A stretch of 64,000 nucleotides of DNA from Calliopum simillimum (GCA_951812925.1 OX638372.1:44514245-44578244); one strand, 5' to 3'. Positions 46,865 through 57,128 are shown, numbered from the stretch's first letter. Made by a program: numbers and translations. Notes: a model not told the origin generated them from the letters alone.

Positions 46865-49190
46865 TAGAAATACTTCTATAGTGTTTCACCCGAACTTCCC
46901 TCGGACACCTTAAGTGATCATTGGGTCGTAGTGGACCACACTGAATACTCCATATAGTATTCACTCCAGTGTGAGTTCGATATTTGAAGTGCTCCATATA
47001 GCATTTCGCCACGATCTTCCTTTGGACACCTTAAGTGACCAAAAGGTCGTAGTGGACCACACTGAATACTCCATATAGTATTCACTCCAGTGTGAGTTCG
47101 ATATTTGAAGTGCTCCATATAGCATTTCGCCCCGATCTTCCTTTGGACACCTTAAGTGGCCAAAAGGTCGTAGTGGACCACACTGAATACTCCATATAGT
47201 ATTCACTCCAGTGTGAGTTCGATATTTGAAGTGCTCCATATAGCATTTCGCCCCGATCTTCCTTTGGACACCTTAAGTGGCCAAAAGGTCGTAGAGGACC
47301 ACACTGAATACTCCATATAGTATTCACTCCAGTGTGAGTTCGATATTTGAAGTGCTCCATATAGCATTTCGCCCCGATCTTCCTTTGGACACCTTAAGTG
47401 GCCAAAAGGTCGTAGTGGACCACACTGAATACTCCATATAGTATTCACTCCAGTGTGAGTTCGATATTTGAAGTGCTCCATATAGCATTTCGCCACGATC
47501 TTCCTTTGGACACCTTAAGTGACCAAAAGGTCGTAGTGGACCACACTGAATACTCCATATAGTATTCACTCCAGTGTGAGTTCGATATTTGAAGTGCTCC
47601 ATATAGCATTTCGCCCCGATCTTCCTTTGGACACCTTAAGTGGCCAAAAGGTCGTAGTGGACCACACTGAATACTCCATATAGTATTCACTCCAGTGTGA
47701 GTTCGATATTTGAAGTGCTCCATATAGCATTTCGCCCCGATCTTCCTTTGGACACCTTAAGTGGCCAAAAGGTCGTAGTGGACCACACTGAATACTCCAT
47801 ATAGTATTCACTCCAGTGTGAGTTCGATATTTGAAGTGCTCCATATAGCATTTCGCCCCGATCTTCCTTTGGACACCTTAAGTGGCCAAAAGGTCGTAGT
47901 GGACCACACTGAATACTCCATATAGTATTCACTCCAGTGTGAGTTCGATATTTGAAGTGCTCCATATAGCATTTCGCCCCGATCTCCCTTTGGACACCTT
48001 AAGTGGCCAAAAGGTCGTAGTGGACCACACTGAATACTCCATATAGTATTCACTCCAGTGTGAGTTCGATATTTGAAGTGCTCCATATAGCATTTCGCCC
48101 CGATCTTCCTTTGGACACCTTAAGTGGCCAAAAGGTCGTAGTGGACCACACTGAATACTCCATATAGTATTCACTCCAGTGTGAGTTCGATATTTGAAGT
48201 GCTCCATATAGCATTTCGCCCCGATCTTCCTTTGGACACCTTAAGTGGCCAAAAGGTCGTAGTGGACCACACTGAATACTCCATATAGTATTCACTCCAG
48301 TGTGAGTTCGATATTTGAAGTGCTCCATATAGCATTTCGCCCCGATCTTCCTTTGGACACCTTAAGTGGCCAAAAGGTCGTAGTGGACCACACTGAATAC
48401 TCCATATAGTATTCACTCCAGTGTGAGTTCGATATTTGAAGTGCTCCATATAGCATTTCGCCCCGATCTTCCTTTGGACACCTTAAGTGGCCAAAAGGTC
48501 GTAGTGGACCACACTGAATACTCCATATAGTATTCACTCCAGTGTGAGTTCGATATTTGAAGTGCTCCATATAGCATTTCGCCCCGATCTTCCTTTGGAC
48601 ACCTTAAGTGGCCAAAAGGTCGTAGTGGACCACACTGAATACTCCATATAGTATTCACTCCAGTGTGAGTTCGATATTTGAAGTGCTCCATATAGCATTT
48701 CGCCCCGATCTTCCTTTGGACACCTTAAGTGGCCAAAAGGTCGTAGTGGACCACACTGAATACTCCATATAGTATTCACTCCAGTGTGAGTTCGATATTT
48801 GAAGTGCTCCATATAGCATTTCGCCCCGATCTTCCTTTGGACACCTTAAGTGGCCAAAAGGTCGTAGTGAACCACACTGAATACTCCATATAGTATTCAC
48901 TCCGGTGTGAGTTCGATATTTGAAGTGCTTCATATAGCATTTCGCCCCGATCTTCCTTTGGACACCTTAAGTGGCCAAAAGGTCGTAGTGGACCACACTG
49001 AATACTCCATATAGTATTCACCCCAGTGTGAGTTCGATATTTGAAGTGCTCCATATAGCATTTCGCCCCGATCTTCCTTTGGACACCTTAAGTGGCCAAG
49101 AGGTCGTAGTGGACCGCACCGAGTACTCCATATAGTGCTCATTTAGGTGTGAGTTCGATATTTGAGGTGTTCCATATAACACTTCACCCG
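46865..49190 (+). repeat. 121-bp tandem array in the 5' LTR, 19 units
   Basis: GGTCGTAGTGGACC recurs every 121 bases from ~46925 to ~49103, giving 19 occurrences, with degenerate half-units at both edges. Most units differ by 0-3 bases. Each holds a hairpin-forming segment: CACACT and GAATAC on one side, GTATTC and AGTGTG on the other, around TCCATATA. CTCCATATAG occurs twice per unit, ~41 bases apart. Because 121 is one more than a multiple of three, minus-strand frames of 92 codons restart in each unit; these are artefacts. Confidence 0.97.
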
Positions 49191-49450
49191 GATTCATTCC
49201 TACGAAGAATTAGAGTCAAAGGGAGACACGTGGTAGCAAACCGCTGATCCTGCGGGACCCTCACGAATTAAAAAGGAGCCGCAGTTACAAAACAACCATT
49301 CTAAGATTGAGACACTTTGTATTATATTCCTTCCAAGAACTTAAATTGTAATTATTATTTAAATACTATTGTAAGCTAAGATTATTGAATTGTATTAAGA
49401 AAATTGAATTGTATAGCTATAATATATAAGACGATTTCTGAGAGAGATTC

Positions 49451-49456
49451 AATAAA
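49451..49456 (+). promoter_or_regulatory. Poly(A) signal in the LTR
   Basis: AATAAA within GATTCAATAAACGATC, about 95 bases before the LTR end. In the 3' LTR the same signal (54196-54201) would direct 3' end formation. A second AATAAA (49532-49537) lies 12 bases from the LTR end and is probably too close to serve. Confidence 0.6.
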
Positions 49457-49550
49457 CGATCATTTTACCACTAAAAGTTTGATTGTCTTTTAGTTGACCA
49501 TGGCAACCGCTGACGCTACTTCAGCCTCTGGAATAAAATAATCGTTACAA

Positions 49551-51245
49551 ATGGCGCCCGAGCAGGGACATAGCTCAGACAATGGCGATACAGCGCCAGG
49601 ATCTGCAGCTATCCCACAAATAATGATCAATGGAATTTCAACTCAACCATCAGAAAAGGAATTAAATCAACGATCCCTCAGCCCGTCCTCACTAGGCTGG
49701 ATCTACAACTTACGAAAGGAAAGGCTAATGGAAGAATTGGTGAAACAAGGCCTCGAGACGGAAGGAAATATGGATGCCCTTCGGCGACGTTTCAGCACCT
49801 TCTTGAAAAATCATCGCGGCCGACAGTCGACCGAAAATTTAGTTAAAGAGCTAACTGAGGAAGCCACTAAAGAGGATGTGCATATCTGCGAAGGCCAAAG
49901 AGGCTTAAGTAATGCAGACATAATGGATATCGTAATAAAGTGGAATCTAAGGTATGAAGGATCAGAAAATGTTCTGGATTTTATATACGAATTAGAGGAA
50001 ATGGCGAAATACTACGAGATTCCGATGGACAAAATGTTGGTACCCATGGTTGTGCTGCTTAAAAGAAAAGCTTCTGATTGGTGGAGGATCAAGAACCATA
50101 CGATATCCACTTGGAAACAGTTCCGCATGGAAGCAATCAGTTTCTTTATGTCAGCGAGGTACTTCACACATTTAGAGGAAGACATCCATAGCCGCCGGCA
50201 AGGTCCCCGTGAAAGTGGACAGGATTATATTTTAGCTGTTCAAAACCTAATCTTTCAGCATCCACATTTGTACTCTCAAGATTTCACGGATAGGATATAC
50301 GACGGATTGCGCGCTGAATATCGCTTATACATAAGCAGAAATGGATTCAGAACTTTGGACGAATTGATAATGCTCACTAAGGAGTACGAATTTATCCGAA
50401 TGGAAGCGAATACGTTGAGATGCGGACATCCTAGCCAAATTACGCAAGTTTGGCCAGAAGCATTCACAGAGTATTCTCGGCAAGGCAATGAACATCTGGC
50501 GGACGAACAGTGGGTACACACTGTGATCACGGAAAACTCAACTAGCGAGGATCCTACTGTTTTTCAGGAAGGCCGGACAAATCAGCATGATGGTGGAGTT
50601 CCAATTCCTCGAGTGCAATTCAATGAAAATGTTCAATATGAAACGGAGCCACCTCTCCTACTGGGTAAAGCTGATAGAATGCCAAGCGCAATAAACAAAG
50701 AGGATCGTTACTTCATCAGGTCTCTCGAGGCTGAAAGCACTACAAAAGTAGGACTTCCAGTTAAATCATTAATTACTGTAGCAGAATCATACAATGCTAC
50801 AATACAGCGGCAAAAAGAGCATCACGACGAAAGTTGCCGTTGCATTCCCGCCACACAAACTGAAGATGTCGAATACACTTCGCGTTATGGTCTCCACGAG
50901 TTCCGCAAACTTGAAATAAGAGACCGTAAATCAAATCAGCCAAGGATTAAAAGTACCGTTTCTATCGAAAGGAAGTATTATTCACGAAAAACTCACTTCC
51001 ATAAGGAAACACGCAGAAAAACTGGCATATTACTGAATAAAGCCACATCTTTCACAGAGCATGACTTTGGAATCATAAACCATCCACGAAGCAAAACGTT
51101 AAAGGAATACATGAATAATTTTCATCTCATCGCAACTAAGCTGGAAGAATCGAGTTTCGCAAGCAAAACAGACACAAAACAATTCAATTGGAAAAAGAGG
51201 AAGAAAATTTCGTGCCGTTATAGTGGGGAAAAAATAATAATATAA
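49551..51245 (+). CDS. gag: Gag protein of the gag-only retrotransposon
   Basis: A 564-codon open frame. Residues ~50-85 form a SAP-like helix-extended-helix (LRKERLMEELVKQGLETEG). Residues ~135-280 match the retrotransposon Gag core, with the WW pair at 177-178, STWKQF at 186-191 and the QGPRESGQDYILAVQ stretch. No CCHC zinc knuckle, protease, reverse transcriptase, RNase H or integrase is present; the C-terminal ~120 residues are Lys/Arg-rich and may replace the knuckle in RNA binding. The first ATG lies one base before the primer binding site, so codons 1-7 read through it; Met25 is an alternative start. The frame ends ~80 bases before the 3' LTR. Intactness in a young insertion suggests that the Gag is functional and used to form particles with proteins supplied in trans. 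Confidence 0.9.
   Translation: MAPEQGHSSDNGDTAPGSAAIPQIMINGISTQPSEKELNQRSLSPSSLGWIYNLRKERLMEELVKQGLETEGNMDALRRRFSTFLKNHRGRQSTENLVKELTEEATKEDVHICEGQRGLSNADIMDIVIKWNLRYEGSENVLDFIYELEEMAKYYEIPMDKMLVPMVVLLKRKASDWWRIKNHTISTWKQFRMEAISFFMSARYFTHLEEDIHSRRQGPRESGQDYILAVQNLIFQHPHLYSQDFTDRIYDGLRAEYRLYISRNGFRTLDELIMLTKEYEFIRMEANTLRCGHPSQITQVWPEAFTEYSRQGNEHLADEQWVHTVITENSTSEDPTVFQEGRTNQHDGGVPIPRVQFNENVQYETEPPLLLGKADRMPSAINKEDRYFIRSLEAESTTKVGLPVKSLITVAESYNATIQRQKEHHDESCRCIPATQTEDVEYTSRYGLHEFRKLEIRDRKSNQPRIKSTVSIERKYYSRKTHFHKETRRKTGILLNKATSFTEHDFGIINHPRSKTLKEYMNNFHLIATKLEESSFASKTDTKQFNWKKRKKISCRYSGEKIII
49552..49569 (+). other. Primer binding site, tRNA-Lys type
   Basis: TGGCGCCCGAGCAGGGAC begins two bases after the LTR terminus. 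It is complementary to the 3' end of tRNA-Lys (TTT anticodon) with one mismatch in these 18 bases (consensus binding sites read GAACAGGGAC). It primes minus-strand DNA synthesis. The site overlaps the first in-frame ATG of gag (49551-49553). Confidence 0.85.
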
Positions 51246-51308
51246 AAAAATCGGCGGAAATTTTTTTTTAGATCAATGAACTGTTTTCAACGAGAAAGCT
51301 CTCGTTTT

Positions 51309-51324
51309 GAAAGTAGGGGGGGAC
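51309..51324 (+). other. Polypurine tract
   Basis: GAAAGTAGGGGGGGAC lies immediately before the TGTAACG start of the 3' LTR. It is purine-rich with one T and a terminal C. It would prime plus-strand synthesis. Confidence 0.8.
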
Positions 51325-54294
51325 TGTAACGTCCCAAGTGACGTCACAATTTTCTGTCGCAACAAAACTTTACGAAACAAAACAAACAAAAACAATTTCA
51401 ACGCTGGCAAAGTGCCAACAACAAAATACACAGTACGAACACACAGACACACGTAGACCCGCGACTATAAAAGCAACACCAGTCGAGCAATCGACAGGCA
51501 GTCACAGCCTAGCATTCGTCGAGTGAACATCAATGTTAAAATATTAATATTGATAATTAACCATCGAAAGCTTAAAGGCAAGTGCAGAGGCCTCGTATTT
51601 GTAAGGTATTAGAAATACTTCTATAGTGTTTCACCCGAACTTCCCTCGGACACCTTAAGTGATCATTGGGTCGTAGTGGACCACACTGAATACTCCATAT
51701 AGTATTCACTCCAGTGTGAGTTCGATATTTGAAGTGCTCCATATAGCATTTCGCCACGATCTTCCTTTGGACACCTTAAGTGACCAAAAGGTCGTAGTGG
51801 ACCACACTGAATACTCCATATAGTATTCACTCCAGTGTGAGTTCGATATTTGAAGTGCTCCATATAGCATTTCGCCCCGATCTTCCTTTGGACACCTTAA
51901 GTGGCCAAAAGGTCGTAGTGGACCACACTGAATACTCCATATAGTATTCACTCCAGTGTGAGTTCGATATTTGAAGTGCTCCATATAGCATTTCGCCCCG
52001 ATCTTCCTTTGGACACCTTAAGTGGCCAAAAGGTCGTAGTGGACCACACTGAATACTCCATATAGTATTCACTCCAGTGTGAGTTCGATATTTGAAGTGC
52101 TCCATATAGCATTTCGCCCCGATCTTCCTTTGGACACCTTAAGTGGCCAAAAGGTCGTAGTGGACCACACTGAATACTCCATATAGTATTCACTCCAGTG
52201 TGAGTTCGATATTTGAAGTGCTCCATATAGCATTTCGCCACGATCTTCCTTTGGACACCTTAAGTGACCAAAAGGTCGTAGTGGACCACACTGAATACTC
52301 CATATAGTATTCACTCCAGTGTGAGTTCGATATTTGAAGTGCTCCATATAGCATTTCGCCCCGATCTTCCTTTGGACACCTTAAGTGGCCAAAAGGTCGT
52401 AGTGGACCACACTGAATACTCCATATAGTATTCACTCCAGTGTGAGTTCGATATTTGAAGTGCTCCATATAGCATTTCGCCCCGATCTTCCTTTGGACAC
52501 CTTAAGTGGCCAAAAGGTCGTAGTGGACCACACTGAATACTCCATATAGTATTCACTCCAGTGTGAGTTCGATATTTGAAGTGCTCCATATAGCATTTCG
52601 CCCCGATCTTCCTTTGGACACCTTAAGTGGCCAAAAGGTCGTAGTGGACCACACTGAATACTCCATATAGTATTCACTCCAGTGTGAGTTCGATATTTGA
52701 AGTGCTCCATATAGCATTTCGCCCCGATCTCCCTTTGGACACCTTAAGTGGCCAAAAGGTCGTAGTGGACCACACTGAATACTCCATATAGTATTCACTC
52801 CAGTGTGAGTTCGATATTTGAAGTGCTCCATATAGCATTTCGCCCCGATCTTCCTTTGGACACCTTAAGTGGCCAAAAGGTCGTAGTGGACCACACTGAA
52901 TACTCCATATAGTATTCACTCCAGTGTGAGTTCGATATTTGAAGTGCTCCATATAGCATTTCGCCCCGATCTTCCTTTGGACACCTTAAGTGGCCAAAAG
53001 GTCGTAGTGGACCACACTGAATACTCCATATAGTATTCACTCCAGTGTGAGTTCGATATTTGAAGTGCTCCATATAGCATTTCGCCCCGATCTTCCTTTG
53101 GACACCTTAAGTGGCCAAAAGGTCGTAGTGGACCACACTGAATACTCCATATAGTATTCACTCCAGTGTGAGTTCGATATTTGAAGTGCTCCATATAGCA
53201 TTTCGCCCCGATCTTCCTTTGGACACCTTAAGTGGCCAAAAGGTCGTAGTGGACCACACTGAATACTCCATATAGTATTCACTCCAGTGTGAGTTCGATA
53301 TTTGAAGTGCTCCATATAGCATTTCGCCCCGATCTTCCTTTGGACACCTTAAGTGGCCAAAAGGTCGTAGTGGACCACACTGAATACTCCATATAGTATT
53401 CACTCCAGTGTGAGTTCGATATTTGAAGTGCTCCATATAGCATTTCGCCCCGATCTTCCTTTGGACACCTTAAGTGGCCAAAAGGTCGTAGTGGACCACA
53501 CTGAATACTCCATATAGTATTCACTCCAGTGTGAGTTCGATATTTGAAGTGCTCCATATAGCATTTCGCCCCGATCTTCCTTTGGACACCTTAAGTGGCC
53601 AAAAGGTCGTAGTGAACCACACTGAATACTCCATATAGTATTCACTCCGGTGTGAGTTCGATATTTGAAGTGCTTCATATAGCATTTCGCCCCGATCTTC
53701 CTTTGGACACCTTAAGTGGCCAAAAGGTCGTAGTGGACCACACTGAATACTCCATATAGTATTCACCCCAGTGTGAGTTCGATATTTGAAGTGCTCCATA
53801 TAGCATTTCGCCCCGATCTTCCTTTGGACACCTTAAGTGGCCAAGAGGTCGTAGTGGACCGCACCGAGTACTCCATATAGTGCTCATTTAGGTGTGAGTT
53901 CGATATTTGAGGTGTTCCATATAACACTTCACCCGGATTCATTCCTACGGAGAATTAGAGTCAAAGGGAGACACGTGGTAGCAAACCGCTGATCCTGCGG
54001 GACCCTCACGAATTAAAAAGGAGCCGCAGTTACAAAACAACCATTCTAAGATTGAGACACTTTGTATTATATTCCTTCCAAGAACTTAAATTGTAATTAT
54101 TATTTAAATACTATTGTAAGCTAAGATTATTGAATTGTATTAAGAAAATTGAATTGTAAAGCTATAATATATAAGACGATTTCTGAGAGAGATTCAATAA
54201 ACGATCATTTTACCACTAAAAGTTTGATTGTCTTTTAGTTGACCATGGCAACCGCTGACGCTACTTCAGCCTCTGGAATAAAATAATCGTTACA
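51325..54294 (+). repeat. 3' LTR (2,970 bp) with its 121-bp array
   Basis: Same length and structure as the 5' LTR, with the array at ~51610-53935 and TATA at 51466. Unit-specific variants occur at the same positions in both LTRs (for example CTCCCTTTGG at 47983/52728 and the GAACCACACT unit at 48869/53614), as expected if both came from one template during reverse transcription. Three substitutions separate the two copies. Confidence 0.95.
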
Positions 54295-54298
54295 AGTT

Positions 54299-54929
54299 AT
54301 TGAAATTTCGTAGGATAAATGCATATTTGTGATGAAACAAAAGCACAGTGAAATGTTCACTTTGAGAAAGGGTCTGTTTAAAGATTATTTTAATGTACTA
54401 AAGCTTTGTGGAAAGATATATGTCAAATTTATTTGAATTTTTTTACATTTGTTGGTAATATGGGCGTGAGAAGTTAATGGAACTTATATCTATGTGGGAA
54501 ATGATTGAAATGAAACTTTAAGTTTTAACTTTTTTCTACAGTCTCCCAAGTTCTCCCCAAAACTCTTCTTTAATTTTTGATCACCAATTTTTTTTTTTTA
54601 GCTAGTTGTGGAAATTTAACTTTTTGTAGAAAAAATGAGTTCAGACATTTTCCTGTAAGTTGTTATTTTTGTATCTTTTCTTACACTCATAAATAAATAA
54701 GATTTTATAGAGCTTAAGTCTATTAATTTTTTGAACTTTAGTCATTATTTGCAAGAATCAAAAATTCCATGCATTTTCCTACTTAAAAAATTATGATAAT
54801 TAGGATAAGAGAAAAAAATACTAAACACGGCTATGATGAATGTTGTTGTTTTCGATATTTTATGACAAGGGAGAATAGAGAATAATACACTCAAACATGC
54901 ATAAAGTTACTCAAGCTACTAATTTCTAT
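54299..54929. other. Unassigned AT-rich stretch
   Basis: No recognisable gene or repeat. It starts with the AGTT duplication of the neighbouring retrotransposon, so 46,579 and 54,299 were contiguous before insertion. Confidence 0.5.
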
Positions 54930-55213
54930 GAGGGCACATAGCGCAGTCCGTTGATAATCGCGCGTTGTAGAATGTTTGACTCAAAATGTTCCTGGTTCAA
55001 ACCCGACCTCAGACAAAAAGTTCAACTTTTCAATTGTTATTTCATTTACGAGGGGGTAACCGAAACATGTGTCACTATAGCCGACTTATCCGTGAGACCG
55101 TTTTCAAAAATATCATGGCTTAATAATCGTTTCTTAGTGTTAACCCTATCTCCATACCATATTTCATAAAAACCGATGCAATGGTTTAGCTGTTTCCAAA
55201 AAAAAAAAAAACT
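54930..55213 (+). mobile_element. tRNA-derived SINE candidate
   Basis: An A-box-like TAGCGCAGTCCG (from 54939) and a B-box-like GGTTCAAACCC (54994-55004) are spaced as in a tRNA. About 150 bases downstream comes CCATATTTCATAAAAACCGA TGCAATGG, a phrase style common at the 3' end of insect SINEs and RTE LINEs, followed by an A-run (55199-55213). Head, body and A-tail match SINE architecture. No clear target duplication was found. The 72-codon frame inside is incidental. Confidence 0.55.
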
Positions 55214-55599
55214 AAGCGATAAGGCATAGAAACAGGGACTGAACCAATTTCGTTGGCGTATTTTTATAATGATGTTGACTTATCCTCCCCTCGGAACATA
55301 GGGAATTTGTAAAACGTCATGTACGTTGAATGGACATTGTCCTAGTTACACTGTACAACAAAAAAAAAATGTTTTTTTTTGCTTAGAGGTCGCTGGAAAC
55401 GAATATGAAGTCAGTATTTTCGGGTCACCCTAGTTTTTGTACCATAGAAGTTCAAGTCAAACCCTAAGCCCAATTGTTAATTTAATCAATATATCCCCGT
55501 TTAGGAAAGGCCCGCATTACATTATAAAGAGAAAAATTTTTCCCTTTGAACTTAACTCCTCTGACCCCTCTTTAGGAGTCTTCCTTATATATTGAAACA

Positions 55600-55690
55600 T
55601 TATTCCCACCATATTTTTTTTTTTGGTGCTCCTATAAGTTTTTAAAGGAAATTCGGACAATCAGACAAGGGGGTATTGTACCCAACGTAC
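55600..55690 (+). repeat. Dispersed repeat fragment shared with 15650-15760
   Basis: GGTGCTCC after a T-run, GACAAGGGGGTATTGTACCC and an A-run in the same order as the minus strand of 15650-15760. Related GCGTTGCAC...CATACAAAA words recur near 55812, 57030 and 57100. The remainder of 55214-55970 has nothing recognisable. Confidence 0.5.
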
Positions 55691-55974
55691 AAAAAATCAC
55701 TAAATAAGTATAACGCCTAGCACACTTAATATATCAAAACCATATTATTACGATACCTCCGCCTAATTTTCCGCTAGGCTAATATTGTTAAAAACTGATG
55801 ATCTAATAATGGAGCGTTGCACCCCACATACAAAACCTAAATGCAAAAAACACTTTATCCCCGCACCTTTGACAGGTATTGATTCAAAACTTGATGTATG
55901 GATATACTTATATTAAACTTATCGCAAAAATTAAAAATGTGAAATACCTTGCTCCCAGAGGAGCAAGTAAGTAT

Positions 55975-56435
55975 CAAGCATACAAATTTTGGTCCTGATC
56001 GAAAATTATTTGACCGTGCCCCTACGTCGTTGAAGGTCGGAAAAACGCTATTTATATGAAAATATGAAAATATATATAATCGAAAAGAATTAGTCCTATC
56101 TCTGAATCTTTTCGATATAAGTGAATGAAACTTAGTGCGTATATGAACAATACTTGAGTTAATAGTATCCAATAAGAAAATGAGCGATGCCATGTCCCCT
56201 TCACCTCAAATTCATCGCCTCTCTAGCAATATTTAGACCCATGTGAATGAGATTTGGTACATATGTAATTGGCACTGGGAAAAAAATTTCAATAACAAAA
56301 TGGGCGGATATACGCCCACTCTTCCTAAAAAAACCAAATTTGTCATATCTCTGAAACTATTTTACACAGGTGAATAAAATTTGATATCAGATAAAGTGAA
56401 GCGAACACGAAAATGTCACAGGATAAAGCTAAACT
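55975..56435 (+). repeat. Direct repeat, first copy (~540-bp offset)
   Basis: Phrases appear in the same order here and at 56512-56950: TTTTGGTCCTGATCG, ATTTGACCGTGCC, AAAAACGCTATTTATATGAA, ATAGTATCCAATAA, CACTGGGAAA, CGCCCACTC and ATATCTCTGAAACTATTT. The copies are diverged, so this is an old duplication or two insertions of one element. The 112-codon minus frame at 55855-56193 is not recognised. Confidence 0.75.
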
Positions 56436-56511
56436 AGTTTAAAGTACTTAAGTAGTTGCTACTTAATCATTTTTTTTGTTTTCCTATTCTTGTCCCCTTT
56501 AGGTAAGCATT

Positions 56512-56950
56512 AAGCAAAAAAGTTTTGGTTCTGATCGGAAAATATTTGACCGTGCCGCCAGGCCGTTGAAAGTTTGAAAAACGCTATTTATATGAAAATA
56601 AGTGTCTTTAATCGAAACAATCAATCATATCTTTTCAACTATTTGACGTAGGAGTCAGAGATTTGGTACATATATGAAAAATATTTTAATACATAGTATC
56701 CAATAAAAAAATGGTCAGCGCCACGCCCCCTCCACCCCAAAATTTGTCTTAACTCTAAATGAGATCTTTTACATATCTAATTAGCACTTGGAAAACAATT
56801 TTTAATACAAAATGGGAGAGGTTACGCCCCCTCATTCTAAAAGAACCAAATTTGCCATATCTCTGAAACTATTTGACACACGTGAATAAGATTTGATTTC
56901 AGATGAAGTAAAAAAAATTGAGAATATTCAATAATTCTTCATCTAAAGCA
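56512..56950 (+). repeat. Direct repeat, second copy
   Basis: It starts TTTTGGTTCTGATCGG and follows the first copy phrase by phrase to CTGAAACTATTTGACACACG (~56862-56881). Several GCCACGCCCCCTCC-type words are shared in style with the dispersed repeat family of this window. Confidence 0.75.
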
Positions 56951-57011
56951 TCTATTAAACTTCAAGCATTCAATGTACATGGTATTCACCAAAGATCTTG
57001 CAAAAGACGGG

Positions 57012-57128
57012 TAGATTAGACCAAGAGGCGTTGCACTCTCATACAAAAAAACCTTAAACCGCTCGCTAGGAAACAAATTTTATGATTTTTTTTTTGTATA
57101 GGAGTGCAACGTCTCTTGGTCTAATCTA
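57012..57128. repeat. Short inverted repeat with ~39-bp arms
   Basis: TAGATTAGACCAAGAGGCGT ... ATACAAAAAA (57012-57050) is the complement of TTTTTTGTATAGG ... CTTGGTCTAATCTA (57088-57128) with two or three mismatches; the loop is ~37 bases. It could be a small MITE or a hairpin-forming relic. Confidence 0.8.

Larger units (their letters stand above)
46580..49549 (+). repeat. 5' LTR (2,970 bp)
   Basis: TG...CA-type termini (TGTAACG to GTTACA). Starting at the left end: a ~140-bp U3 with a CRE-like palindrome TGACGTCA (46594-46601), a TATA box at 46721, the 121-bp array from ~46865, a unique segment from ~49190, a poly(A) signal at 49451 and a short U5. The usual order is kept, but R would be ~2.7 kb because TATA and AATAAA are so far apart. 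Confidence 0.95.
46580..54294 (+). mobile_element. Gag-only LTR retrotransposon with giant satellite-bearing LTRs (TR-GAG-like)
   Basis: Two 2,970-bp direct repeats beginning TGTAACG and ending GTTACA enclose an internal region of 1,775 bp. AGTT flanks both ends (46576-46579 and 54295-54298). A primer binding site follows the 5' LTR after one base and a polypurine tract precedes the 3' LTR. The only gene is gag. LTRs make up ~77% of the 7,715-bp element. The LTRs differ at three sites found by eye (47295/52040, 49205/53950, 49414/54159), about 0.1%, so the insertion is young. Without protease, reverse transcriptase and integrase it must depend on another element. tRNA-Lys priming with long LTRs recalls the Osvaldo/Ulysses lineage of gypsy elements; this link is inference. 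Confidence 0.95.

Noticed and set aside
46827..49142. Series of overlapping 92-codon minus-strand frames beginning MEHFKYRTHTGVNTIW
   Set aside because: They arise because the 121-bp repeat shifts frame by one each unit. They restart every 121 bases and are the shadow of the tandem array; the same series recurs in the second LTR.
46865..49190. CRISPR-like array
   Set aside because: Units are contiguous 121-mers without unique spacers and lie in an LTR of a eukaryotic retrotransposon.
46580..54294. Segmental tandem duplication of a 3-kb satellite block with a gene between
   Set aside because: TG/CA termini, a primer binding site after the first copy, a polypurine tract before the second and a 4-bp target duplication all point to LTRs.
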